Shown here: positions 1 through 7,444 of the stretch, in pieces | How positions within the stretch are numbered: the first letter of the stretch is position 1 | How the letters are laid out: the number at the start of each line of letters is the position of its first letter | Virus record (IMG/VR): IMGVR_UViG_3300021964_000318 | Span: 1 to 30,429 of that record | From: a virus | Direction: 5' to 3' (one strand) | DNA length: 30,429 nt | The notes under the pieces: generated by a model | The model's input: the letters and a program-made list of their open reading frames with translations, nothing else | The model's database searches: none | What the model was told of the DNA's origin: nothing | Program-made: the position numbers and the translations under genes

Positions 1-1
1 A

Positions 2-155
2 ACGTTCACTCAAAGAGAGAAAAAACTGCATGAGCTTTATGCAAGGATCTATACCCTATTTGAATCAGCGCACCTTTGAGGGCTTCATTGAACTAATGGA
101 GCAAGACAAGGATAGAGAACCCACACATCCCTCAGGAGGTCCTACAGATATCTAA
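2..155 (+). CDS. 3' end of an unknown gene, possibly joined by a +1 frameshift
   Basis: No family recognised. The frame starting at base 2 is open from the window edge and encodes a helical stretch ending in residues FESAHL, then stops at TGA (77-79). The frame starting at base 3 is open up to TAA (153-155). The stop context is CTT TGA G. If the ribosome slips +1 after CTT, as at the bacterial release-factor-2 shift site, the product reads on without a break as FESAHLEGFIELMEQDKD and ends in a Pro/Thr/Gly-rich tail. The alternative is two overlapping genes, the second starting at ATG 30 (42 residues). An assembly indel is also possible. The 5' part lies outside the window. Confidence 0.45.
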   Translation, partial: RSLKERKNCMSFMQGSIPYLNQRTFEGFIELMEQDKDREPTHPSGGPTDI

Positions 156-165
156 AACAATAATT

Positions 166-324
166 ATGACAGAAGAATTTAACGAATGGATGAAACGTAT
201 TAGAAATGAATACTATTCAGACAATGCAAAAATGACAAACGCTTTTGAAAAACTAAGAGAAATATCAAAAAATAAAGATTATGAAGATAATAGCAAGCAT
301 AATACTATGGCTAGTCGTAGCTAG
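166..324 (+). CDS. small hypothetical protein, 52 aa
   Basis: ATG at 166 follows an A/T-rich leader (the usual start context in this genome) 10 nt after the previous stop, and the frame ends at TAG 322-324. The product is charged and probably helical, with many Lys, Glu and Asn residues (it begins MTEEFNEWMKRIRNEYYSD). No motif, signal or membrane segment is seen. It sits in a run of small genes just upstream of the helicases, a usual place for phage accessory proteins. Function is unknown. Its 3' end overlaps the next small gene in another frame. Confidence 0.45.
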   Translation: MTEEFNEWMKRIRNEYYSDNAKMTNAFEKLREISKNKDYEDNSKHNTMASRS

Positions 325-397
325 ATTATTTATATGGTTAGGTAAGTTTATCTGGCCAGAAGATAATAATGATGACTTTCACAACTTAAAATATTAG
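281..397 (+). CDS. tiny membrane protein candidate, 38 aa
   Basis: ATG 281 opens a 38-codon frame that overlaps the previous gene by 44 nt in a different frame and ends 2 nt before the next ATG. Residues 2-25 form one hydrophobic segment (KIIASIILWLVVARLFIWLG...), followed by a short acidic tail, as in a single-pass membrane micropeptide. The tight fit between neighbours supports a real gene, but its size and overlap keep confidence low. Function is unknown. Confidence 0.4.
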   Translation: MKIIASIILWLVVARLFIWLGKFIWPEDNNDDFHNLKY

Positions 398-399
398 TT

Positions 400-675
400 A
401 TGAAAAAGAGGAAGTGGATAAACATCAATGGTAAATGGCGCATAGTACATGATAGGCAAGAAGCAATAAAAGGTGCAAAGTTCATTCCTTGTGATGAAGG
501 CAGTCAGATTTATAGCTGGCAGAGAACTCACAAGAAAGCATGGCAGAACTATGATAAAGGACCAACAGGTGCATATGTGCCACGAAGCATTGAAGATGTT
601 AAGAATCAAATGAAAAAGAAGAACAAGAACAAGAACATAGGTGGGCCAAGCTTAAATGATGACTATCCTTTTTAA
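400..675 (+). CDS. hypothetical protein, 91 aa
   Basis: No family recognised. The protein is basic at its N-terminus (MKKRKWININGKW) with aromatic and charged residues through the middle. It ends in a low-complexity Lys/Asn stretch (about residues 70-78) and an acidic DDYPF tail. ATG 400 is 2 nt after the upstream stop and the stop is 11 nt before the helicase gene, so it looks like part of the same transcript. It has no signal peptide or membrane segment. A nucleic-acid-binding accessory protein would fit the basic tail, but that is only a guess. Confidence 0.65.
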   Translation: MKKRKWININGKWRIVHDRQEAIKGAKFIPCDEGSQIYSWQRTHKKAWQNYDKGPTGAYVPRSIEDVKNQMKKKNKNKNIGGPSLNDDYPF

Positions 676-686
676 AACAAAAACAT

Positions 687-1751
687 ATGAGTTTTGAATT
701 ACTAAAGAAAGAAGTACAGAAAGGTATTGATGGACGTAATGGTGGCATACCTATGGGCTTTGACAGGCTCAATAGGTATGTAGGCATTAGGAAATCTATG
801 TACTATCTTATTGGTGGTCTAACAGGCTCAGGTAAGACTAGTTTTATTGATGACGCATTTGTACTTAATCCTGTAGATTGGGCTCTATCACAAGAAGGTA
901 GAGCTTCAGGTATTAAGGTGAAAGTGTGGTATAGATCTATGGAGCGTAGTAGAACTTACAAGCTTGCTAAGTGGACCTCACGTAAAATATTTCTAGACCA
1001 GGGTGTAATAATACCAGTTAATAAACTACTTGGTTGGACAGAGAAGATGACTAAAGATGAGCATGACTTGTTTCTGATGTATGAAAACTATATGAATGAA
1101 CTATCAGAGCTTGTAACAATCATTGATGGTCCTGAGAATCCTGTAGGTATTGCTAAAGAGCTCAAAGCTTATGCACTAGAGCGTGGTGAGATAGTACAAG
1201 AGGACAAGTATAACAAAATATATGTTCCAAACAATCCTAATGAGATAACTCTTGTTGTATTGGATCATATTGGTCTACTTAAGACTACTAGAGACCAACC
1301 AACTAAGAAACAGGCTATTGATAAGATGAGTGATGAGCTCAGGTATGCACGTGACTTCTATGGTCATAGTCCTGTTGTTGTTAGTCAGTTCAACAGATCT
1401 ATATCTAATCCCATCAGGATAAAGAATGGTGATGTTGAACCTCAGCTAGAGGATTTTGCAGATAGCTCAAGCACGCAGAACGATAGTGATGTATGTATGG
1501 CACTATTTGATCCTATGAGATATAATGTTGAAGACCCATCAGGATACAACCTCAACAAGCTAAGAGATGACTATGGTGGTAAGTATTTTAGAAGCTTACG
1601 ACTAATTAAGAACAGCTATGGTGAGGATGATATCAGAATTGGTCTTGCATTTCTTGGCCAGATTGGTATGTTCAAAGAACTACCTAGACGTAGAAACATA
1701 ACTGATGCAGACTATGAGTCTGTAGTAAACAAATCATTTTTTATATCATGA
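687..1751 (+). CDS. DnaB-type replicative helicase (RecA-fold core only)
   Basis: Likely the replicative 5'-3' DNA helicase, an ATP-driven hexameric motor that unwinds the phage fork. The 354-residue protein has a Walker A motif at about 44-51 (GLTGSGKT), a Walker B motif at about 189-193 (LVVLD, followed by HIG), and the DnaB-type VVSQFNRS segment near 230-238. It starts almost directly with the DnaB C-terminal fold. The usual N-terminal primase-interacting domain is absent, so the protein is shorter than bacterial DnaB (about 450-470 aa). It overlaps the SF2 helicase gene by 4 nt (ATGA), implying translational coupling. Confidence in the family is high; its exact role relative to the next helicase is inferred. 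Confidence 0.85.
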   Translation: MSFELLKKEVQKGIDGRNGGIPMGFDRLNRYVGIRKSMYYLIGGLTGSGKTSFIDDAFVLNPVDWALSQEGRASGIKVKVWYRSMERSRTYKLAKWTSRKIFLDQGVIIPVNKLLGWTEKMTKDEHDLFLMYENYMNELSELVTIIDGPENPVGIAKELKAYALERGEIVQEDKYNKIYVPNNPNEITLVVLDHIGLLKTTRDQPTKKQAIDKMSDELRYARDFYGHSPVVVSQFNRSISNPIRIKNGDVEPQLEDFADSSSTQNDSDVCMALFDPMRYNVEDPSGYNLNKLRDDYGGKYFRSLRLIKNSYGEDDIRIGLAFLGQIGMFKELPRRRNITDADYESVVNKSFFIS

Positions 1752-2833
1752 CACTAAGGGATAAACGACAAGCAGAATTTGCTGATGTATGGTGGAATCA
1801 TGGAAAGTTTGGTATCCTAAACTTATGTCCTAGATTTGGTAAGATAAGAACTACAATCAACATCTTGAAGAAGATGAAACCTGATTGTGAGATATTGATT
1901 GCCTATCCTGACAACAAGATCAAACAGTCTTGGATAGAGGACTTTGAGGAGATGAACTATGAGAATGATAACATTACATACACAACACATCTATCCATAC
2001 ATAAACATACAGGAACAGAGTTTGACATAGTTGTTATTGATGAGATACATCTACTATCAGAAGCACAAATAGGTGCATGTGTAGACTTATTTTCTATCAA
2101 CGATAACATACTTGGTCTCACTGGTACACTGTCTAGATGGACAAAGCGTACACTTAATGAAGACTTAGGACTTCACGTGTTAGCTGAGTATCCTATAGAG
2201 AAAGCTATTGAGGAGGGTGTTATTGTAGACTACCAAATCACTGTAGTGAAGGTGTCACTAGATAACATTGTTCATAATGAGTATGGAAAGAAAAAGATTA
2301 AAAAGACAGAGTTGCAACAGTTTAACTATTTGAGCAGCACAATAAATAGAATGATGTACAGTGGTGGAAACACTATGTTTATGAGACTAGCAAGGATGCG
2401 TCTCATCCAGAGTAGCTTAGCTAAGCTAAACAAAACCAAACAGCTGCTACAGCAGTATAAGGATGAGCGTGTTCTTGTATTTTGTGGCACTACAAAGGTG
2501 GCTGATAGCTTAGGTATACCATCTCATCACAGCAAGTCTAAAGACAAAGAAGCCTTTAATAGATTTGCTGAAGGAGAGGGTAAGCATATGGCTGTTGTGA
2601 AGATTGGTAATACAGGAATCACATACAAACCACTGAACAAGGTAATCATAAACTACTTTGATAGCAATGCAGAGAATCTAGCACAAAAGATAAACAGATG
2701 TATGGCCATGGAATACAACACACCTGATAAGAAAGCTGACATATATATCATCTCTTCTAATGAAGGTGTGGAGGCAAAATGGCTTAATAAAGCACTAGAA
2801 TTCTTTGATAAAAAGAAGATTATATTCTTATAA
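1748..2833 (+). CDS. SF2 (DEAD/DEAH-like) helicase
   Basis: A superfamily-2 helicase or translocase of 361 aa with two RecA-like lobes. Visible motifs are motif I at 27-35 (CPRFGKIRT), motif II DEIH at 98-101, motif III-like LTGT at 124-127, a segment VLVFCGTT in lobe 2, and motif VI Q313...R317 (QKINR). Motif I is unusual: the P-loop Gly-Lys is kept but is followed by Ile rather than Thr/Ser. Phage relatives such as T4 UvsW act in recombination and fork remodelling, and that role is inferred here. It is coupled to the DnaB-like gene, and its 3' end lies next to a promoter for the Sak4-like gene. Confidence 0.8.
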   Translation: MTLRDKRQAEFADVWWNHGKFGILNLCPRFGKIRTTINILKKMKPDCEILIAYPDNKIKQSWIEDFEEMNYENDNITYTTHLSIHKHTGTEFDIVVIDEIHLLSEAQIGACVDLFSINDNILGLTGTLSRWTKRTLNEDLGLHVLAEYPIEKAIEEGVIVDYQITVVKVSLDNIVHNEYGKKKIKKTELQQFNYLSSTINRMMYSGGNTMFMRLARMRLIQSSLAKLNKTKQLLQQYKDERVLVFCGTTKVADSLGIPSHHSKSKDKEAFNRFAEGEGKHMAVVKIGNTGITYKPLNKVIINYFDSNAENLAQKINRCMAMEYNTPDKKADIYIISSNEGVEAKWLNKALEFFDKKKIIFL

Positions 2834-2838
2834 TTTTG

Positions 2839-2846
2839 TATATTTG
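2839..2846 (+). promoter_or_regulatory. Bacteroidota-type -7 box (TATATTTG) before the Sak4-like gene
   Basis: TATATTTG matches the Bacteroidota -7 consensus TAnnTTTG exactly and lies 40 nt before the ATG at 2887. It is preceded directly by TTTTG, as at 11978 and 23489. No TTG is seen at the usual -33 spacing. It is flanked by weak inverted arms, TCTTATA (2825-2831) and TGTAAGA (2844-2850). Confidence 0.55.
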
Positions 2847-2886
2847 TAAGACTATATTAATAACTACATAATAAATAAAAAAGCAA

Positions 2887-3555
2887 ATGAGTTCAAAATT
2901 AATTGGAGTTGTTGGTGAAACTGGAACAGGTAAATCAACAGCTATTAAACACTTAGATCCAAAAGAAACTTACATTATCAACGTTGCAAGCAAAGAATTG
3001 CCTTTCAAAGGATCAGGCAAGCTTTACAATGAAGATAATAGAAACTACAAAGAGATCGATGATCCAACAGAGATTACACGTTTACTTAAAACTATATCTG
3101 AGAAAGCCCCACATATTAAGAATATTGTCATAGAAGACAGTAATTATCTAATGGGCTTTAGAATGGTAGAGAAAGCTATGGAAACAGGCTTTACTAAGTT
3201 TAGTGTAATGGCTAAAGACATGGTTGACATGTTCAGAACTGCACGCTCATTACGAGATGATTTGTGTATATTCTACTTCTCTCATCCAGAAACTATTGAA
3301 GATGCTGGTGAGATTGTAGGATACAAAATCAAAACTGCAGGGAAGCTTATTGATAACCAAGTCTTACTTGAAGGCTTACTAACTGTTTGTTTGTACACGG
3401 ATGTTGAAGAAACCAAAGATGGTGTAATATACAGCTTCCTTACAAACAGATATAGAAAGAAGCCTGCTAAGAGTCCTGATGGTATGTTTCACGAAACAAA
3501 AATACCTAATGATTTACAATATGTAAAAGACCATGTAATAGAATACTATAATTAA
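2887..3555 (+). CDS. Sak4-like AAA/RecA-fold ATPase (single-strand annealing recombinase type)
   Basis: The 222-residue protein has a Walker A at residues 10-18 (GETGTGKST) close to the N-terminus and a Walker B-like segment NIVIEDSNYL near residue 80. This layout matches phage Sak4-type (AAA_24) ATPases, which load on single-stranded DNA and promote annealing or recombination, usually with a cognate SSB. The next gene is a putative SSB, which fits that pairing. It is the first gene after the promoter at 2839. Gp4-like or other P-loop ATPases are an alternative. The recombination role is inferred from family and context. Confidence 0.75.
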   Translation: MSSKLIGVVGETGTGKSTAIKHLDPKETYIINVASKELPFKGSGKLYNEDNRNYKEIDDPTEITRLLKTISEKAPHIKNIVIEDSNYLMGFRMVEKAMETGFTKFSVMAKDMVDMFRTARSLRDDLCIFYFSHPETIEDAGEIVGYKIKTAGKLIDNQVLLEGLLTVCLYTDVEETKDGVIYSFLTNRYRKKPAKSPDGMFHETKIPNDLQYVKDHVIEYYN

Positions 3556-3580
3556 TAATTAATAATTAAAATTTAAATTT

Positions 3581-4462
3581 ATGAGTACAATTGGAGGAGT
3601 AAAAAGAGAATCCGCAGTTAACAGTGAGAACACAGCTTACCCAAAAAAGGTGGGCTTATTTGAAGCTAACATTATAGCTATCAATCCAACTATTGAAGAG
3701 TATAGCACTGTTCTTGGTATGGACCTTAATCCAGATAGTAAAGCTACTGAATATCTAGGAACAACTAAAGATGGTAATACCTATCTTCGTGTAGATGTTT
3801 GGTTAGAATCAATTAAGACTAATGATAACTTCAAGGTGAGCTTCTTCTTAGAAGATAGAGAAAGAGAAAACCGTGATGGGACTAAGAAACAATATATAAA
3901 CAGCGTAGGGGTAACTTCTTGGGCTGCTGATGAGAATGATTTATTTGATTGGTTTACCAATGAACGTGACTATCGTGTTGCATATGTTGGTGAAGAAGAT
4001 TTATATGAGTTCATTCGTACATGGTTAGGTAAACTAGACTATCGTCATGCAGATACAGTTCTTCAACTAGATTGGAAGAAACTTATGCGTGGTAACATCT
4101 CTGATCTCAAAAGTGAGGTTGGTGGTGAGTGGTGTAACTCTGTTGTAGCGCTAGCAACTGTTGTTGTTAAAGAGCGTGATGGAGAAACTAAAGAATACCA
4201 AGGAATCTATAACAAAGGGTTCTTATCTGGATATACTATGAAGCAATTTAGATTGGTAGACTACACTGATAACCGTACACTAAACAGCTTGAAAGGAAGA
4301 AAGCCTCGTGAACTTAAACCACATGAAAGATTTGTTGTACAAGTTACAGGTGAATATGGATGTAAAGATTATTACATTCTTAAAGAGCTTGAGGAGTACA
4401 ACCCTGGAGATAATTTGGTAGCATCTGATAGTTACATTTCAGATGATGGATCAGATTATTAA
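3581..4462 (+). CDS. putative ssDNA-binding protein
   Basis: A 293-residue protein without a well-known motif that I can name with certainty. The alternating beta-strand pattern, repeated aromatic and basic residues, position right after a Sak4-like ATPase and before the primase, and an acidic C-terminal end (SDSYISDDGSDY) resemble phage single-stranded-DNA-binding proteins, whose acidic tails recruit partners. It would coat ssDNA at the fork and in recombination. The N-terminal IGGVKR peptide and its DNA are repeated at the start of the primase gene. A hairpin terminator follows, so this gene ends a transcription unit. Confidence 0.6.
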   Translation: MSTIGGVKRESAVNSENTAYPKKVGLFEANIIAINPTIEEYSTVLGMDLNPDSKATEYLGTTKDGNTYLRVDVWLESIKTNDNFKVSFFLEDRERENRDGTKKQYINSVGVTSWAADENDLFDWFTNERDYRVAYVGEEDLYEFIRTWLGKLDYRHADTVLQLDWKKLMRGNISDLKSEVGGEWCNSVVALATVVVKERDGETKEYQGIYNKGFLSGYTMKQFRLVDYTDNRTLNSLKGRKPRELKPHERFVVQVTGEYGCKDYYILKELEEYNPGDNLVASDSYISDDGSDY

Positions 4463-4482
4463 GCAAGTTAATGTTTAACAAT

Positions 4483-4516
4483 AAAGGTCCCTTACGTTAT
4501 GTTTGGGGCCTTTTTT
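4483..4516 (+). terminator. intrinsic terminator after the ssb-like gene
   Basis: A 9-bp stem, AAAGGTCCC (4483-4491) with GGGGCCTTT (4505-4513) including one T-G wobble, has a 13-nt loop and runs into T6 (4511-4516). It lies just after the ssb-like stop and before the primase ATG. Confidence 0.85.
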
Positions 4517-4529
4517 ATTATATAAAACT

Positions 4530-5537
4530 ATGATTGGAGGAGTAAAGAAAACAAGAGTGACTGCAGAAGCTATTCTCTCTAAAATTTCTGAGTATGATAT
4601 TTTCAGGTTTTATATGCCTAGTAAAGATTGGAAACTAGGACAGGCAACTTATTCTCCATTTAGAGATGAAAGAAATCCTTCATTTCTAATTGGTGTTAGA
4701 GGAGATTCTATAAACTTTATTGATTTTGGTGACACTAGCATGAAAGGAGATTGTTTTGAGTTTGTAAAGAAGCTCTATAACGTTCTCACCTTTAATGAAG
4801 TGCTTATAAAGATTGATAATGATTTTAGTCTTGGGATAGGTACAGGAGTTAGTTCACAAGAATATAAAAGGATAATTAAAGAATATGCTCAACCAGAGAT
4901 GGTGGCTAAAGACTATTCTTTTATTCAGGTGAAGACGAGAAACTTCACACATGAAGAGCTAGCTTATTGGAATGAATACTATCAAGACATTGAGGATCTC
5001 AAAGTTAACAACATCTTTTCTATTGCTGAGGTGTATCTAAACAAGAAGCGTATTGTTATACCAGACAATGAGCTTAGGTTTGGATATCTCTATGATGGTC
5101 ATTGGAAGATATATAGACCATTCTCTGATAGAAGATGGAAGTGGATGCCTAATAATGTACCAATTACTGCTATGGATGGTAAAGATGATATCACAGATTG
5201 TGATGTTGCATTCATCAATAAGAGCAAGAAGGACTACATGGTTATGAAGAAACTATATCCGTGTTGTTGTGCTGTTCAGAATGAGGGTATGGGATGTTTC
5301 TCTGATGAGAACGTGCAATACCTACTAGACAATTCTAGAAAACAGATACTATCATTTGATAGTGATGAGACAGGCGTATCAAACAGTAAAAAGATTACTG
5401 AAATGTTTGGATTTGACTATTGTAATGTACCCAGAAAGTTCCTTAAAGAAGGAATTAAAGATTGGGCAGACCTTGCAAAAGTTCACGGACTTAAAGTGAT
5501 CGAAGAATATTTAATAAATAAAAATATAATACAATAA
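4530..5537 (+). CDS. DnaG-type DNA primase with degenerate zinc-binding and TOPRIM motifs
   Basis: A likely primase that makes RNA primers for lagging-strand synthesis. The 335-aa protein has an N-terminal zinc-domain relic at 42-52 (SPFRDERNPSF), which aligns with the family's CPFHxExxPSF but lacks the cysteines. In the TOPRIM region it has INKSKKD near 229-235 where the catalytic Glu is normally found, a QNEG segment, and DSDETG at 277-282 (metal-binding Asp pair). A KDWADLAK segment follows. ATG 4530 is chosen because a more upstream TTG (4503) lies inside the terminator stem. Loss of canonical residues suggests a divergent enzyme; similar changes occur in phage and plasmid primases, to my recollection. 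Confidence 0.7.
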   Translation: MIGGVKKTRVTAEAILSKISEYDIFRFYMPSKDWKLGQATYSPFRDERNPSFLIGVRGDSINFIDFGDTSMKGDCFEFVKKLYNVLTFNEVLIKIDNDFSLGIGTGVSSQEYKRIIKEYAQPEMVAKDYSFIQVKTRNFTHEELAYWNEYYQDIEDLKVNNIFSIAEVYLNKKRIVIPDNELRFGYLYDGHWKIYRPFSDRRWKWMPNNVPITAMDGKDDITDCDVAFINKSKKDYMVMKKLYPCCCAVQNEGMGCFSDENVQYLLDNSRKQILSFDSDETGVSNSKKITEMFGFDYCNVPRKFLKEGIKDWADLAKVHGLKVIEEYLINKNIIQ

Positions 5538-5539
5538 AA

Positions 5540-6337
5540 ATGGAAAATACAGTAATTCACAACACTGCACAAGCTAAAAACACAATGCTGAGTGCACCAG
5601 TACCCCAACAAACTAAAACCTATAAACCTGTAAGTCATAGACAGCTTATGGATTTAACACTAGAGAGTATATACCAATCAGGTTTTACTATTGAGAGTCA
5701 AAACTATTCAACAGCTAGAAGTGGTAATATTGCTACAGCTCGATATGCAATTAGTAATGTTGCAGACAATGAGATGAAGCTACAGATAGCCTGGCAGAAT
5801 AGCTACGATAGAACAGCCTCTCTAAAGTTTGCTATGGGTGTAAAGATTATGGTGTGTAGTAATGGTATGGTGTCAGGAGACATGGGATCTTTTAGAAAGA
5901 TTCACAGAGGAGACATACAAACATTTACACCAGGAGCCATCACTGAATATATTAAACAGGGTGGAGATGCATTCAAGTGTATACAAGATGACAGAGAGAT
6001 TATGAAGACTATCGATGTATCTGAACAAGGACAAGCAGAACTATTAGGTAGACTATTTATTCAGGAGAATATTATTAACACTAAGCAGCTGAACATAGCC
6101 AAGCGTGAGTTGAGCACACCAACGCATGACTATGGTCATCCTAACAGTTTATGGGAGCTATACAATCATGTTACATTTGCAATGAAAGAAACTCACCCAA
6201 CAGACTGGATGAGCAGCCATATTAAAACACATGAGTTTTTCAAGAACTATGGCAATCTTGCAACAGAGAATATGCAAGCAGATGCAGATATGTTTGCAGC
6301 TGTACTTAGTAATCAATTAGATATGTTTGAATCATGA
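5540..6337 (+). CDS. DUF932 family protein
   Basis: A 265-aa protein resembling the DUF932 phage/plasmid family. The key segment is near residues 88-116, an Asn-Ser-Tyr-Asp-Arg stretch followed by LKFAMGVKIMVCSNGMVSGD with the conserved CSNG. A second conserved block reads SLWELYNHVTFAMKETHP. The biochemical function of DUF932 is not established; it is common in replication regions of phages and plasmids, often beside recombination genes. It starts 3 nt after the primase stop and overlaps the next gene by 4 nt, so it is part of the same operon. Confidence 0.7.
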   Translation: MENTVIHNTAQAKNTMLSAPVPQQTKTYKPVSHRQLMDLTLESIYQSGFTIESQNYSTARSGNIATARYAISNVADNEMKLQIAWQNSYDRTASLKFAMGVKIMVCSNGMVSGDMGSFRKIHRGDIQTFTPGAITEYIKQGGDAFKCIQDDREIMKTIDVSEQGQAELLGRLFIQENIINTKQLNIAKRELSTPTHDYGHPNSLWELYNHVTFAMKETHPTDWMSSHIKTHEFFKNYGNLATENMQADADMFAAVLSNQLDMFES

Positions 6338-6567
6338 CAGTTAATGAATATGTAAACAACCTTACACAGTTGTTAAAGAAAGATCCTGAGATAGCTGAAT
6401 TAGAAGTAATCTATTCTCAGGATGATGAGGGTAATACTTATCAGAAGGTACATTTTCATGCATCACTTGTGAAGACAAAGGGACTGAAGAATCAGTATGT
6501 TGAGGTGCTAATAAATGTAGATGAAGATGAGATAGACAAAGGTAGAACTGCATTATGTATTAACTGA
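6334..6567 (+). CDS. hypothetical protein, 77 aa
   Basis: No family recognised. A small acidic protein (MTVNEYVNNLTQLLKKDPE...) with an N-terminal helix and then predicted beta strands around YQKVHFHASL and YVEVLINVDEDE. Its ATG overlaps the stop of the DUF932 gene (ATGA), showing translational coupling. The following zinc-ribbon gene begins one base after its stop. No membrane or signal segment is seen. Confidence 0.7.
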   Translation: MTVNEYVNNLTQLLKKDPEIAELEVIYSQDDEGNTYQKVHFHASLVKTKGLKNQYVEVLINVDEDEIDKGRTALCIN

Positions 6568-6568
6568 T

Positions 6569-6709
6569 ATGAGAAAATTTAAATACGAATACTATTGTAA
6601 TGATTGTGGTGATGATTTTGTTAGTGAGAAAAAAGAAACGCTGTGTACACAGTGTCTCTCATCTAATATAAAGAACACAGCAATTGTACAATGGGAAGAA
6701 AAAGAATAA
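6569..6709 (+). CDS. small zinc-ribbon protein, 46 aa
   Basis: ATG 6569 to TAA 6707-6709 encodes 46 residues with two CxxC pairs: C10-x2-C13 (YYCNDCGDDF) and C26-x2-C29 (LCTQCLS). This is the layout of a rubredoxin-like or FmdB-like zinc ribbon that binds one Zn ion. Such micro-proteins often bind nucleic acid or protein partners; the actual partner is unknown. The gene fits exactly between its neighbours, starting one base after the upstream stop and ending one base before the glycosylase ATG, which supports it being real. Confidence 0.7.
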   Translation: MRKFKYEYYCNDCGDDFVSEKKETLCTQCLSSNIKNTAIVQWEEKE

Positions 6710-6710
6710 T

Positions 6711-7433
6711 ATGAACTGGGATAATTTTAAAGAACACTTCCACCCATCGTGGCATGATAAAATGAAACCATTTATAGAGAGCAATGAATGTGATGAGATA
6801 TATGCATTCTTGAAGAAAGAGAGTAAGAGGGGTAAAGAAATTGCCCCTCTGTCATCTCAGGTCTATAGATGTTTCAAAGAGACACCACTGGATGAAGTGA
6901 AGGCAGTGATTGTGGGCATGTGTCCCTATCACACATTTAAGAACGGATTACCTGTAGCAGATGGTTTGCTTATGGGATGCTCAATAACAGGCTATGTACA
7001 ACCTTCGTTGAAGCAATTTTACAATGCACTAGAGACTGAGTTTCATAGAGGACTCAATCTAAGTTATGATCCATCTCCTGATGTAGCGTATCTAGCAGAG
7101 CAGGGAATACTAATGCTTAACGTAGCACTCACCACTGAGAAGAACAAAGCTGGTAGTCACATAGATGTATGGGAACCATTCACAAAGTATTTGTTTGAAG
7201 AGGTTCTTAATCCACTAGGTGTACCATATGTCTTTCTTGGTAAAGATGCTGGTAGGTATACAAGATATGCAGGAATCTTTGCTCACACATTTGTTGTGAG
7301 TCATCCAGCTAGTGCTTCCTATAAGGGAGTTGATTGGGATAGTGAGGGCGTGTTCACAAAGGTGGACACATTAATTTATGAAAACAACGGATTTAGCATC
7401 AACTGGTTGAAAGATGCAGAAGGTCCATTTTAA
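6711..7433 (+). CDS. uracil-DNA glycosylase family protein with Asp-to-Cys active-site change
   Basis: A 240-aa homologue of family 1-type uracil-DNA glycosylases, which remove uracil from DNA. The segment VIVGMCPYHTF (Cys at residue 71) aligns with the water-activating motif GQDPYH, where Asp is the general base. Here it is Cys (codon TGT 6921-6923). The later motif SHPASAS (His198) aligns with HPSPLSA, and a segment ADGLLMGCS and the block PSLKQFY are also typical. ATG 6711 is preferred over the in-frame TTG 6684, which lies inside the zinc-ribbon gene. The fold assignment is fairly sure. Whether it is active, altered or a uracil-DNA binder cannot be told from sequence. Confidence 0.75.
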   Translation: MNWDNFKEHFHPSWHDKMKPFIESNECDEIYAFLKKESKRGKEIAPLSSQVYRCFKETPLDEVKAVIVGMCPYHTFKNGLPVADGLLMGCSITGYVQPSLKQFYNALETEFHRGLNLSYDPSPDVAYLAEQGILMLNVALTTEKNKAGSHIDVWEPFTKYLFEEVLNPLGVPYVFLGKDAGRYTRYAGIFAHTFVVSHPASASYKGVDWDSEGVFTKVDTLIYENNGFSINWLKDAEGPF

Positions 7434-7444
7434 AAACAGAAACA

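Noticed and set aside
4503-4529. Extending the primase upstream to a TTG at 4503
   Set aside because: This part is the 3' side of a hairpin terminator; ATG 4530 has a normal A/T leader.
6684-6710. TTG start for the glycosylase at 6684
   Set aside because: It lies in the 3' end of the zinc-ribbon gene, and ATG 6711 fits the spacing.
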